The translations under genes and the position numbers were made by a program. Positions 22,730 to 34,452 of a DNA stretch of 64,000 nucleotides are shown here, piece after piece. The DNA comes from Astragalus membranaceus (taxonomy: Eukaryota > Streptophyta > Magnoliopsida > Fabales > Fabaceae), in NCBI GenBank assembly GCA_039519185.1, contig CM076849.1:80503014-80567013 (forward strand), in the 5' to 3' direction. Under the pieces are notes generated by a model, which did no database searches, had not been told where the DNA came from, and saw only the letters and a program-made list of their open reading frames with translations. Position 1 is the stretch's first letter. Each line of letters opens with the position of its first letter.

Positions 22730-23501
22730 CAACGAACCTTGTATTCATGGAGGCCCCTTAACACTTGTAACCATTCACCAGTATCCATTGTCTTCACATC
22801 ACACCCTCTAGCGTCTTCAATTGGGCCTTCTACTTTAACTTTGTTAACGAAGGCATGGGTGAGAAGCCAAACATACAAGGCTTGTAGGCAGCAAGATATC
22901 CGCTTTCCCTTTAGCTCACTATAATGAGTGAAAGTACAGTAAGTGTCTGCAAGAATGGCTGGAATTGGGTTGGATGGGTTTTCTTCATCTTTGAAGGATT
23001 GAAAGACACCAATAGCTGTTGTGTCCACATATCTTTCAAGGCGTGGAAATAGAACAATGCCAAAGATGGTCAAAGCCAACACTTGCTTAAAAGGACCCCA
23101 ATTCCTAGTATCGACGAAGGACTTCATTTGACTTTCCAGATACTCTTGTGGGAACCCTACAATGTGATTTCGATTTTTCTTTTGGAACTTTAAAATTTCT
23201 TTACTGATTTGTAGCATTGAGGCAAGTTTTTCATCTATGTATATTCTTCCAGGGTAGGTGCCATCTGGAAATTTTTAAAGGTGAAGCATCTTAATGAAGA
23301 GTCATAGAATTGGCTCAAAGCGGCAATGGCATTTGTTTGCGCTTCCAACTGTAGTAACATGATAATCTTCCCGTAAGCTCTATCAAAAGACATGCGCTCG
23401 ATGGGCGGCAACCAACCCGCACATTCCCTTAGACTCGACAGATTAGGCTGTTTCACTATAGGGTAGTTTAGAGTTTGGATTGCTTCACTGTTTGATGCCA
23501 T
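22730..23501 (-). pseudogene. Ogre-like ORF1, N-terminal part
   Basis: The minus-strand frame starts at 23501 (MASNSEAIQTLNYPIVKQ) and includes CAGWLPPIERMSFDRAYGKI and FKNFQMAPTLEEY, then changes frame at about 23233. It continues through WGPFKQVLALTIFGIVLFP, FSADTYC-like ILADTYCTFTHY and LQALYVWLLTHAF. These match the plant retrotransposon-associated ORF1 family (DUF7745 type, named from memory of the motif order). A stretch appears deleted at the frame change. The protein has no known function. It continues at 13431 once the nested elements are removed. Confidence 0.75.
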
Positions 23502-24355
23502 ATTGCCTTGCTTATGACAAAATTTTCGAGCCTCTTACAATTCCCGGCAAACCTAAATGAGATGAATAACATGCATGTGAGGATTTTTTTTACATTTCGT
23601 GTGAAATAATGATGTTATATGATGAATGAAAGAATGATGTCACACGTGTTAAAAAAGAAAAGTAAAAGAAAAATTTTGGTGATTCAAATTTGAGAAAGCG
23701 TCAACTATATGTCACCTCCTATATATGTAAAAGGAAAAAAAGAAATAAATGGTTTTGATGATTTGATTTTTTTGAGAGAAAAAAAATTATCCGTAATGAT
23801 GCAGCGAGTAGGTGAAATGCCCTTGTGTCCTAAACACGTTATGTCTTATATAAGTCATGGTCTAGGGCCACTTATGTGATCAATCTCTCAAGTGGCTCTA
23901 TTCACTTCCTCACAAAGGCTTCCAGAGCTAAAATCCCTTTCATGATATGATCCACAACGACAGCGAGCTACCTGGTGTGGGATACCATGAAAGAGCGTAC
24001 TCTGGTTGAGACTTTCATGAGAGTCAGACAGATAAAATCCAGATTGACTGTCACTAATCATCTCCACTCGTCCTAGGTTATTTTCAGACCCGGGTATAAG
24101 GCCCCACTCAGAAGTGTGTGCATAAACATATGTAAGTGACGTGTGTGATACGGGCATAATACCTAGACTACTCAAGCTGCAAAAGAAATACAGATAACAG
24201 TACAAAGGTCTTCTACCCTAAGGTTCAACAAAGCAAAAATAAATAAATAAATAAATAAAATGGACATGCAAATATAAGCGCTAAAGGTAAACAAAGTACT
24301 AAATTAACAACAATCTACACTTTTAATTAAATTAGGCTTGACCCTCTTAAATGAT
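23502..24355 (-). other. Leader of the Ogre-like element between PBS and ORF1
   Basis: This is untranslated leader sequence with short frames full of stops, a homopurine/AT-rich stretch near 23640-23800 and a small AAAT array at 24237-24260. I see no gene in it. Confidence 0.6.
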
Positions 24356-24372
24356 CCCCAGTGAAGTCGCCA
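24356..24372 (-). other. Primer-binding site, tRNA-Arg type
   Basis: On the minus strand the LTR end GCTACA is followed by GC and TGGCGACTTCACTGGGG. This is complementary to the CCA-tailed 3' end of plant tRNA-Arg(ACG), with a single mismatch to the tRNA gene at 57171-57242. tRNA-Arg priming is known for Ogre elements. Confidence 0.85.
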
Positions 24373-25369
24373 GCTGTAGCAACCGAAAAATCCGAAGGAG
24401 GGATTTTTCATCATTTTGAAAATGAAGCCGCCATCAATATTTATTAAATAGGAAAACATTGAAAAAAACCTTTGTTTTTGGGTTCAGGGGTCGATTATGT
24501 ATGGGGAAGGTATTACCACCCCACAACATCCTTTCGAAAGAAAGGTTACCATTTAATTTAATGTGTAGAAAGAAAGTTAATTAAAATAAGACACTCTAGG
24601 TGCAAACTTGAAGAGGAAGACTTAATAAAAGTTTTAGTTTTTTGTGCTTGACAAGAGTGGGCCCCTGCTCCTACGTATCTCTAGGTGCGATGGAGAAATC
24701 AAAGCTACGTAGTTCCTGGGTAGAATATATTTGTGTGTTGGTGTTTTTTATTATTTGAATGTTTATGAAGCTGGAGGGCGTTCGTGATGACCAAACAGAT
24801 AAATCCAGAGTGGTCACCACTACTAGCCTATTTGAAAAAGAAGATTTGAAAATGCTTACTTGGAAACATGATTTTAAAAAATGGATTTCGATTGTGTTTG
24901 TGTGTTTTTTTTATTTAGAGGTTTTAGGGCTTTTGAACTGTACAGTTCGTTCGCCCTAGAACGCTAACTAACCCGACTGTACAGTCGACTTGATCCCCTA
25001 TTTTTGAAAATTGTTTTTTGATTAAGTTCACATTTTAAACCTCTAAAAAAGAGATTCAAGGTGTTAATTTGTTTATCCAACCAAAAAGGGACATAGTTTC
25101 CTACAATAATGTGAATGGGGAAAAGAAAAGACTCTCATTCAAGACCTTGTCTCGTAAGAATCAAAGCCTTTACTTTGATTATTTATTGAAGAAACATCTA
25201 TTTGGAAAGTTGTTTTGCTAAAAATATTATCAATCAATTCAATGAGTGGCCTTAACTAAAAAAAGGTTTATACTTAAAGCTGCCCTATTAAAAATGTTTG
25301 ACCGAAACAATTGATGCCAACATTTGGGGTGAATTTAATTGTTAAAGACCATCATTATCTCTTACATGC

Positions 25370-25396
25370 TATATATATATATATATATATATATAT

Positions 25397-25444
<48 letters not shown>
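25370..25444. repeat. AT dinucleotide microsatellite
   Basis: This is an almost uninterrupted (AT)n tract with one GAT interruption. Confidence 0.97.
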
Positions 25445-25447
<3 letters not shown>

Positions 25448-26205
25448 AAAAACTAAATTTTTGGTAGTTTTTGAAATGCATAGTTTAATGCCATGAGAAA
25501 TGAAAAAAGAATAAAAAAAACTTGCTTGACCAAAAGAAACAACGTTTGGTTTATCGCCCTTTTTTGTAGTCATCAACTTATTAGCTTGTTCTAAAAACAT
25601 TTGATTCTAAGCACCAAGACTAAAGAAAAGGATATTTGGTATAAAAGAGATCTACTAATTAGTAAAGGAACATTTTGCTTAAATCCTTTTTGTTATTAGA
25701 AGAAATCGGTTCCCATTATTGTTATTTTGAAAATGGTTACCATTGTTATTTTTAAAAAAGGCCTCACAATATGATGTCTCCAATATAGACTAACAAATGA
25801 CTACAACACTGAATATGAAACCCATATCAAAAATGTGAATACACAATATTTGTACATGCTTCATATTTTTAATTGATAAGAAAAAAAAACATTAACAGAT
25901 CAAATTCTAAATTGCAGAAACCTTACATACACAAAGATGAACAAAAGGGAAAGGCATTAAAGTTCTGTGTAAATCTTTGCGGGTTCCCTTTAAAACCGAA
26001 ACCACCCATGAAAAACTGAGACGAGAAACGCGTGAACTACTGATCTATTGTGAGACCGACGGTTCCTTGAATGTTGGTGACAGAAAAAAGGGGTTGTGTG
26101 GGGAGAGGAGAGGACGAGACGCCTAAGATGGAGGTTTCGTGTAGCAATGGAGATGTGGGGGAAGGTGAATGAAAATATGTAGAGATGGAGGAAAGGATCT
26201 GTGTC

Positions 26206-26210
<5 letters not shown>

Positions 26211-26258
<48 letters not shown>
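26211..26258. repeat. GA dinucleotide microsatellite
   Basis: This is an uninterrupted (GA)n tract of about 24 units, inside the putative LTR. Confidence 0.97.
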
Positions 26259-26261
<3 letters not shown>

Positions 26262-26603
26262 GACGGCTGGGGTTTCTTTTTTTGTTTTCAGCAAGTGGTG
26301 GGAAGTTAGGGTTTGATGTGGAGGCAATTAGGTTTTGGGTGTGAGAGGTGAAAACATGCCATCCGGGTCAGGCCTAAGTCGCAGGGGCCTCCAACAATGG
26401 CCCAAAATCAATTGCAATAAAAACAACAGTGCCCACACCCCAATTTTTACTAATCGCCCCGTTTTCTCTTTTCTTGCTTTTTCAGTTTGTTTTATTTTAA
26501 ATACAAAGACTTATAGTAACTAGATAGGAAGTAATGTATAACATGAGAGTAAATTTGTATTTTTATTTTCTAAATAAAAATAATTTTTTTTAAAAAGGTC
26601 GGA

Positions 26604-26691
26604 CAATGTCGATGATTTGAATACATGTTCCTGTGTCTCATTGTCGATGATTTGAATAGATGTTCCTGTGTCTCATTGTTGTGTCTTAGAA
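26604..26691 (+). repeat. Two copies of a ~38-bp unit
   Basis: Two adjacent copies of TGTCGATGATTTGAATA followed by ATGTTCCTGTGTCTCAT, differing at one or two positions. They lie close to the assumed border between the Ogre-like LTR and the CACTA element. Confidence 0.85.
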
Positions 26692-26987
26692 GTTGGTTTT
26701 CTCAAATCACATTTTTGGTACAATATTAAAATTAATAAAATATTAATTACTTCACTATTTATAGTAAAATTTTGTTACAAATTTTGTTTGCAATAATAAT
26801 ACAAATTATTTATAATGTTTAAATTATTAATATATAACATTATCTAAAAATTCATTATGTTGCTGGTAATTGATAGTTTATTGATATATCAAAATAAAGT
26901 AATTAATATATCAATATATATCAAAATATAAAGTAATTGATAGTTTATTTCATTTACGTTGTAGTGTAGTACATAGATCTTGAAATT

Positions 26988-29900
26988 ATGGATTGTAGTT
27001 GGATGTATGATCGATTATTTCCTGGAAGATCCGGTTTAAAGCGATGTTTTGTAGAAGAAGTAGAAGAGTTTATTTTTTGTGCTAAGTGTCATGAAGAATT
27101 TGCGCGACAAGGCGGTATTAGAAGTCCGTGCTTGAAATGTTCCTTTCGATTTATAAAAAATGAAGAAGAAGTTAGACTAGATTTGTACAATAATGGGTTT
27201 AAGCCAAATTATTGGATATGGAGTCGTCACGGGGAAGTAGGACCAGGGGTAGCTGCAGTTCCTGCGGTTAATGTTCCCGTTGAAGTAGCAGCTCCCACAT
27301 CAAGTAGTTATCCAGCGACTACGACATCTGAAGGCCAAATTATACAACCGTTAGATGTTTATCAGGGAATGATATCTGACGCTGTTGGAGTAAATTTGGA
27401 TTTTGAAGAACCGGAATATGAAGCTGAAGAAGTTCCAAATGAGGAAGCTCAAAGGTTTTACATGTATTTAAGTGAGACAAACAAACCATTATTTAAAGGA
27501 TCTAAAGACTCAAAATTATCAATGTGTGTTCGGTTGTTGGGTCTTAAGTCTCAATTTAATGTTGCTGAGTTGTGCATGGAATATATGACCAAAATGATGT
27601 TGGATGCAACCCCCATTAGAGGGCTTTTGCCGCAAAGTTATTATGAAGCTAAAAGACTGGTATCGAAGCTTGGCTTAAAATCTAAAAGAATTGATTGTTG
27701 TGTGTCTAGTTGCATGCTCTATTATAACAATGAGTTTGGCATAAATGATGGAGAGTTGTCGGAATGCAAGTTGTGTGGAGAGCCACGTTATCGGGTCAGT
27801 AGGATAGGGATGAGCAGAGGAAAACCGGTTGCACGAAAAGCAATGTTCTATCTGCCGCTTATACCAAGGCTACAGAGGATTTTTACTTCAATGGAGACCG
27901 CAGGTAAAATGACGTGGCACCATCAAAATAGAAATAATTCTGGTCAATTACGTCACCCATCTGATGGTGAAGCTTGGAAGCATTTTGATCGTCTTCATCC
28001 AGATTTTGCCAGTGATCCGCGCAATGTTCGGCTTGGTTTATGCTCTGATGGTTCCACACCATATATTCAAGCCTCGGCAACACCGTATTCATGTTGGCCA
28101 GTTATTGTTACCCCATACAACCTTCCTCCAGAAATGTGTATGTCTAAACCATACATGTTTTTAAATTCTATTATTCCAGGGCCCAGTAATCCAACAGGTG
28201 GTATTGACATATATTTGCAACCTTTGATTGATGACCTAAAAAGGTTGTGGAATGGTGTTTTAACTTATGATGCAGCACGCAAACAAAATTTTGTGATGAG
28301 GGCGTCTTTGATGTGGACCATTAATGACTTCCCTGCCTATGGAATGTTGTCTGGATGGGGGACACATGGTAAGATGGCGTGTCGGATTTGCATGGTTGAC
28401 ACAAAGGCTTTTAATCTTAAATACGGAGGAAAAACTTCATGGTTTGACTCGCACCGTAGGTTCTTACCTATGGATCACCCATTTAGAAAGCAGAAATATG
28501 CGTTCATGAAGGGAAATGTTGAAACAGCTAGACCTCCTCGTAAGTTGACACCATAGGAAGTTTGGAATAGTGTTAGGGATATCCTTCCTATGGAAGTCGT
28601 AGCGGGTGTTGTTTCTCGTCCAGATGGCTATGGACAATGGCACAATTGGACAAAAAAAAGTATTTTTTGGGAACTTCCCTATTGGAAAGATAATCTATTG
28701 AGACACAATCTCGATGTCATGCATATAGAGAAGAATTTTTTTGACAACATATTTAACACTGTCATGAACGTGAAAGGCAAAACGAAAGGCAATGAGAAAG
28801 CTAGGAAGGATATAGATCATTACTGTAGACGAAAGGATTTGATCAGTGGATAAAAGAGTTGAAAATGCCAGATGGTTATTCTTCCAATTTATCTAGATGT
28901 GCGGATGTGGATAATGGGAGGTTGCATGGGATGAAGAGCCATGATTGTCATGTATTCATGGAGTGCTTACTTCCTATCGCTTTTAGTTCGTTGCCAACAC
29001 ACGTTTTGAATCCGCTCATTGAAATAAGTCAATACTTTAAGAATTTGTGTTCTACAACGCTAAAAGCTGATGATCTTTCAAAAATGGAACAAGACATCCC
29101 ACATATCTTATTCAAGTTGGAGAGAGTATTTTCGCCTGGTTTCTTTGATTCTATGGAGCATCTACCGGTGCATCTCGCATATGAAGCTAAACTTGGCAGA
29201 CCTGTCCAATACAGATGGATGTATCCGTTTGAAAGGTCAGTTAATATTTTTATAATATAAGAAACAAGTTTAAAATATATGATCATTATGGTAATTAATA
29301 TCATTTTCTTTAGGTTCATGGGTGATTCAAAAAGATCGGTGAAAAACAAAGCTAGAGTTGAAGGATCGATATGTTCTTCTTACTTACACCGTGAAACAAC
29401 ACATTTTTGTTCTTATTATTTCAAGATTGAGTTTGCTCCTAGAAGCAGTCCAAATGAAATGGATACTGAATGTCCTAGACTTCATTTAGCTTTGTCTGTC
29501 TTTTGTCTACCTGGTCATCCATCTGGGAAGGAATCAATTCACTGGCTAACAGATGAAGAGTTAAGTTCAGCACATGTTCATGTGTTGATAAACTGTACTG
29601 AGGTGCAACCATTTATTGAGTATGTTCCTCAACATTAACTTTCGATCTTAATTAGTTAATATAAAGTAGACAAATGTGTACCAATTAATTATTTCTTTTT
29701 AGGGAATTCTTGTCATCAGAGGACGTAAGTGAGCAACAATCTTCTGCTCATATTAATGCACATTTTCCAACGTGGTTTAGGCAACATGTTTATGCCCTTC
29801 CACCAACTCCTACCAACCAACACTTGAGGAACATATCAGACGGTCCTCGAAGTATATATATTATTATTTATTAATTTATTTTTGTTGCCTTTTATATAAC

Positions 29901-31333
29901 TTATATAATTTGGTGTAATAAAATTCATCTTTTTTAATGCAGGTTTCTTCCTTCGAAGGCTGCAGCTACCGCCATCACAAAAACAATCAAGGAGAATTTC
30001 ACCAGCAGCTGGAAGAATTGGACGGCTGTTAGAAAAGATGAAGAGGCAATTGGGAGGATGTTAAAATCATTTTTGGTAAGTTGTTCTACGAAATAATTAA
30101 TTTGGTGTATTATCTTATTGACTTGATTAATTATAATTTGTCTTATAATTAACAACATTATTGTTAATTTCTTAAATACGAAAAATGTACATGGTTACCA
30201 GAGTAGCAAAGAGAAGTTGAGAGAGTGTTCCATAAGAGATGTTCCCATTGCTATTCTGAATTACTGCGGGAGGCGCGCGGTAAGAATGCGAAGCCATCTT
30301 ATATGGGAAACTCAACTTGGGCTGGGTTACAGGAGTACTGGCAGACACCAGAATTTTGGAATTATTGTGAGAAACCCAAGAAGAACCGTGCTTCTGAAAA
30401 AGGTGGCTGCACACACACAGGGGGGAGTGTTAATACTGCAACGCATCACATGCGTTTGGTAAATTTATTACTTTATTACTTGATTAATTAATTATTTATA
30501 ATTAACTAGTCCTTTTCATGTGTATTAATTAATAATATCTATATATATAGGAGGTGTGGGAACAAAGGGCAATCACTTTGCCTGAGTTGCATCGCTACCT
30601 TCACATGTGGGAGGACACTGGTGAGTTTGCTACAGATCGGGCGAGGAATATTCAGGTAAAACTACTTTTACAATTATATATTAATGTTTATTATTTATAT
30701 TAATCTTTTTAATATCGGGCGAGGAATATATATTATATTAAAACTACTTTTGCTATAGTTATTTATTTGTCGGGTTACTTTTTTCAGGAGAGCTTCCTGG
30801 GTGGGCTGACTGAGTACCACGAGTCACAACAAAGCAGTGGGGCAGCTGATATCGATCTAGTGGAGGAGGCTAGAGTAGCTCGTGATATTTAGGAGAGAGC
30901 AGTTGGTCCCCAAAAGAGTAATCGTATGGTAGGATCAGGTGGTATTGGATCGGCTGCTTTCCGAACAAGCATTATTCCGAGTCTATCAGCTTCACAATAT
31001 TCTGGATCCTCGAGTACTGGTCACTCTTATGTTCCCAATACTGGTGAGTTGAATGTTGTTACGCAATTGACGCGGCAATTGAGCGAGGCGCAGCGTCAGT
31101 TTGCCGAGCGGCAGGAGCAAAATGAACGGGAAGTGCAGGCGCTTCGGGAGAAAGCCATGATAGCTGAGGAGCGCATGGAGGAGCAGGCTAGGGTAGCTAC
31201 GGAGCGCATCGAGGAGCAGGCAAGGTTAGCTGCGGAGCAGGCTAGGCTAAATGAGGAGCGCTTTAAGTTTTTGCAGGATCAGCTGATGTCTCAGCACTCG
31301 AGGCCATCCTCATCACATATGCCATCCTACCTG
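26988..31333 (+). pseudogene. CACTA TNP2-type transposase, broken
   Basis: The product starts with the transposase-associated zinc domain (MDCSWMYDRLFPGRSGLK, Cys pairs in FCAKCH and SPCLKCS, FKPNYWIWSRHGE). The TNP2 core follows (GDGELSECKLCGEPRY-like region, QLRHPSDGEAWKHFD, MWTINDFPAYGMLSGW, GKMACRICMVDT, HNLDVMHIEKNFFDNIF). After that come KSHDCHVFMECLLPIAF and VEGSICSSYL (the DUF4218-type block) and a Ptta/En/Spm-type domain (HTGGS). A TAG lies at 28554, a deletion with frameshift at about 28845, and a TAG near 30890. Several introns with GT/AG borders are seen after 29235. The C-terminal part is a coiled coil (30926-31333) that continues after the Athila-type insertion at 40857. The enzyme would cut and move CACTA elements. 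Confidence 0.88.
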
Positions 31334-32596
31334 TGTTGACTCTCTGTCATATGATATAAGTTGTCCATTTTTAAGGCCAAAACTGCTTCAGTTTGATTGT
31401 ATTTCAGTCATTATCTGGGGAATTAGCATAGGTTTTAGATAATTGTATTAGGAGTTCAATTTGTAAGTTATTCTCCATATTTCTGGTGCTATATTGTAAT
31501 AGAAGACCTCCAGGTGGTGTGGCATCAACTGGCGAACCAGACACTTGCCCAGTGGTGCAAAACAGTTGGAGGATCGGTTTTTGAAGACCATCGCCTCGCG
31601 GCCAGGAGGGCTCCCGTCGCGATGGAAGCAAGAAAATGGAAGAAAATGTTTCTGTCTGATTTCGCATCGCGACCAGGAGGGTTCGCGTCGCGACCCTTCA
31701 CTTTTCAGCAGCATCACGTCGCGATGGTATCGTGTCGCGTCGCGATGGAGCCCAGAAATTAGGGTTTCAATCAAGTTTCAGCGAAATAACGAGGGGTTGG
31801 TCATTGGAGCGCAGCCAGACGTCTTGGAGCAGCAGGGAAGTGCGATTTTGGAGCTTTTCACCACTTGGGAACGAGGGTTGAAGGTTCCTATGTCTATCTT
31901 TACTTGTATTGCTTTCTCTACTCTAGTTATGTCTCTATTCACCATGTGTAACTAATTTTCTAAGATTAGGGAGAGATTATTCTCCCCGAGCCTATGTTAT
32001 GGATACTTTTTTATGGTTAATACAATTAGTTGTTTGAATTATCATAAGTCTATGCCTCTGATTGTAATGCTTTATAGTTACATATGATAATTATAACGAT
32101 CTAGGTTATGTGATCGCTAGGGATATGGGTTGCATGCTGGATATGGGGTATTAGATCATGTACTTGTGATCACCATAGGAATATGGGGTTGGATGCATGA
32201 ATTCTCTTTTTCATAAGTTTATTGCTTTACCGGTTGGCATGATTCACCTAAGGAATTAGGGTAACTCAATTAGGTAAAAGGGGTTCTGAGGCAAGGAATT
32301 GTCCTTAACCTACTATAGTGAGTTGAATCTGGTAGTTCAAACAATTAATCTGTAATTAGCTTAAGGTTCATAAGATAGGTGAGGGGAGAGGATTCGACCC
32401 CTAATCGCTTTCTCTCATTATTTCAACAACAGTTTTTACTTTCGCGTTACTCAATTACAAATCAAACCAATTTTCACAATCTAGAATTAATAAAATTTGC
32501 TATTGTTACAACACGCAATCCCTGTGGAATCGATCGGTACTTACCGTAAATTTATTACTTGCAACGTTTTCGGTACACTTGCAGAATTTCTTAACA
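31334..32596 (+). repeat. 5' LTR of the Athila-type element, 1263 bp
   Basis: It starts TGTTGACTCTCTG and ends TTCTTAACA. Positions 31590-31750 contain several TCGCGA-centred motifs (CGTCGCGATGG and variants). The second half (from 31940 on) is almost identical to 40180-40856 in the 3' LTR. Confidence 0.9.
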
Positions 32597-32602
32597 AGTT
32601 TT

Positions 32603-32620
32603 TGGCGCCGTTGCCGGGGA
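32603..32620 (+). other. Primer-binding site, tRNA-Asp type
   Basis: TGGCGCCGTTGCCGGGGA begins six bases after the LTR end. It is complementary to the CCA-tailed 3' end of plant tRNA-Asp, the known primer type of Athila elements. Confidence 0.9.
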
Positions 32621-32761
32621 TTGTTGACTTTGTTGTCGACAAGGCAAACGAGTTGATTCTAGATTTTTAGTTTTTGTTTTATTTTTAGTTACTTAATTTT
32701 GCTACTTGTTGGTTTTCTTGAACTTGTTGACGTTTGCTTAAGTGTTTCAGAGATTTTGTGT

Positions 32762-32831
32762 ATGCGGAGCAAGGGTCCACAAGAACTCTTGTTTGACCCG
32801 GAAATTGAAAAACTAGCAAAAGCAAATCGAA
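32762..32831 (+). CDS. Start of Athila-type gag-protease, before the nested CACTA element
   Basis: The ATG at 32762 opens a frame beginning MRSKGPQELLFDPEIEKL, typical of Athila gag. After 23 codons plus one base it is cut by CACTA element 2 (32832-36889, target duplication GAA). The frame resumes at 36893. The lengths on both sides add up to whole codons, so the insertion did not otherwise damage the frame. Confidence 0.85.
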
Positions 32832-33127
32832 CACTAGTGCAAAAAAGAGAATTAAAGTCAAGCAAATTGGACATTTAAAGTCAGGCGCCACCTTGACTTC
32901 TATTAAGTCGACTTCGTATGTCAGGACTTTTAAAGTCAAGCGATAGCTCGACTTCGTAAGTCTGTTTTAAAGTCAAGCATTCATTGCCTGACTTTAATAA
33001 TTGATGTTCCGCCGCTGGAATCATTTTTAAAGTCGAGCCTGAGTCTGACTTTAAATCTATACTTAAGTCAGACATTATTTCGCCTGACTTTAAAAGTTTT
33101 TTTAAGTCAGGTTTAAATCCGCCTGAC

Positions 33128-33563
33128 TTTAAAAGTTTTTTTTTCTTTCAACTTTTGGTTTAATCTCCCTACATACATCCTGGATATACGAACTTTGATC
33201 TATTCTCCCTGCATATACCAGCAAAACACAATAAAAGTACAAAAGCTAAATTACACACAGACAGAAGTACAAAAGTACATCCAAAGCTAAATTACATTAA
33301 AAGTACAAAAGCTAGAATTCTGCACTTAAAGTTGCAGAAGTGCATCTAAAGCTAAGTTACATTAAAAGTACAAAAATACAAAAGCCCCAACAAACAGAAT
33401 TCAACACTTAATTTACAAGAATTTTGCACACAAAATCTGCATAGCAATCCATCAGAACCAGTCCAATTAAACAACTATCATACCGCATTCAAGCATTTCA
33501 CAGGTGAACAACACCAGATAGAGAACAACACCAGACAGAGGACAACACCAGTCCAAATAAACA
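33128..33563. other. Non-coding part of CACTA element 2
   Basis: The sequence has short repeated phrases such as ATTAAAAGTACAAAAGC and ACAACACCAGACAGAG. It has no gene I can support. Confidence 0.6.
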
Positions 33564-33698
33564 TCACTTAAGTTGTTTTCTTCGTTCTTCCTTTGAAGTG
33601 GGTTTACGCTCTGCATACAACTTTATAAAAAAATCTGCCCAAACTTGTCTAACGTGCGTCAACTCTTCATGCGTGAACGGACAACTCGAATTAAACAT
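33564..33698 (-). pseudogene. Last exon of a CACTA-encoded protein (probable Ulp1-like or transposase end)
   Basis: A minus-strand exon follows a TTTTTGTAG acceptor at 33699 and ends in a stop at 33564. It reads MFNSSCPFTHEELTHVRQ, then VWADFFIKLYAERK and a basic tail. Its position after the TNP2-type first exon, and its likeness to the C-termini of plant transposon Ulp1-like proteins (compare LTEIKRDWCCHVASL at 44200), suggest a remnant of the element's own gene. The assignment is tentative. Confidence 0.5.
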
Positions 33699-33755
33699 CT
33701 ACAAAAACAAAAGTAACTCGTAAAATCGCAAGTAAAATCGTAAGATTTTACTAAA

Positions 33756-34330
33756 ATGCAGATATTCCTATTAACTAATATAATGCATAAGTTCATAAGT
33801 CTTGATCAAAATAAAACAACCAACAAAAAAACCACTATACAGAATAGGAAATTAACAAATTTACAAAAAAACCAGAATAACAGGAGCAACAAATCAACAC
33901 AGCAGCAACAAAACCACAACACAACAGTAACAAATCAACACTGCAGGAACAAATTAACAACACAACAAACGAATACACAGCAGCAACAAATCAACATAGC
34001 AGAGGCAGAGCAGAGACGAAGACGAAGACGAAGACAGAAACGCAGGGAAGAACAGAGCTTGTGAAGTGCGAACTGAGAGCTTGCGACAGAAACGAAGGGA
34101 AGAGCACGATTTCACTAAAAATCACAAATCGTAAGATTTCACTGAAAATCGCACGATTTCACAAATTTTTCGATTCTGCTGTGAAATCGACTCGTAGGGG
34201 GTGTGTGGAATCGTAGAATCGTGCGATTTTGCGATATAAATCACGATTTTGATAACTATGCTACAACATAATAATTACCTAGTAATCATCCTATAAAAGT
34301 TGAAAATTTATATTACCTTTTTCCAATTAC
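33756..34330. other. Non-coding part of CACTA element 2 with palindromic ATCG motifs
   Basis: An Asn/Gln-coding low-complexity AACAACAAA tract (33760-33990) is followed by a GACGAA run and by repeated AATCGTGCGATTT and ATTTCAC motifs (34100-34250). No gene is seen. Confidence 0.6.
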
Positions 34331-34452
34331 CTATAAAAGTTGAAAATTCCACCACAACCTTTAAGCTTTGTTTGAGCAAACTCTAGAAATTCTTCCACCC
34401 CTTTCGCATACTCGTCACTCAACTTACTAGTTTGCATCCAACTACGATCCAT
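34331..34452 (-). pseudogene. First exon of TNP2-type transposase, transposase-associated domain
   Basis: On the minus strand an ATG at 34452 opens MDRSWMQTSKLSDEYAKG, then VEEFLEFAQTKLKGCGG. This is the N-terminus of the CACTA transposase-associated domain. The exon ends at a GT donor at 34330 (TTATAG/GTAATT). The Cys-rich second half of the domain is not found downstream, so only a fragment is left. Confidence 0.75.

Larger units (their letters stand above)
284..24374 (-). mobile_element. Ogre/Tat-like Ty3/gypsy retrotransposon interior, heavily nested
   Basis: This is the host element into which three solo LTRs and one complete element inserted. On the minus strand the order is LTR end, arginine-tRNA-type PBS, ORF1, gag, protease with G-patch-like segment, a 195-bp intron, reverse transcriptase, RNase H, second (archaeal-type) RNase H, integrase start. 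An extra ORF before gag, an intron between protease and reverse transcriptase, dual RNase H and a tRNA-Arg primer site are established traits of Ogre/Tat elements. After removal of the insertions and one copy of each target duplication, the host interior is about 9.4 kb. It carries several nonsense and frameshift changes, so it is dead. The downstream part and the 3' LTR lie outside the window. Confidence 0.85.
24375..26722 (-). repeat. 5' LTR of the Ogre-like element, far end uncertain
   Basis: On the plus strand it starts TGTAGCAACC (the minus-strand LTR end GGTTGCTACA). The phrase GGGTCGATTATGTATGGGG with GGAAGGTATTACCACCCCAC is characteristic of legume Ogre/Tat LTRs. It contains an AT microsatellite, a GA microsatellite and, on the minus strand, a TATA-like TATTTAAAATA near 26500. 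The far end is a guess, placed at GGTACA (26717-26722); no matching LTR or target duplication is in the window to confirm it. Confidence 0.6.

Noticed and set aside
25355..25600. Ile/Tyr repeat protein
   Set aside because: It translates an AT microsatellite.
26037..26327. Ser-Leu repeat protein on the minus strand
   Set aside because: It translates a GA microsatellite within the LTR.
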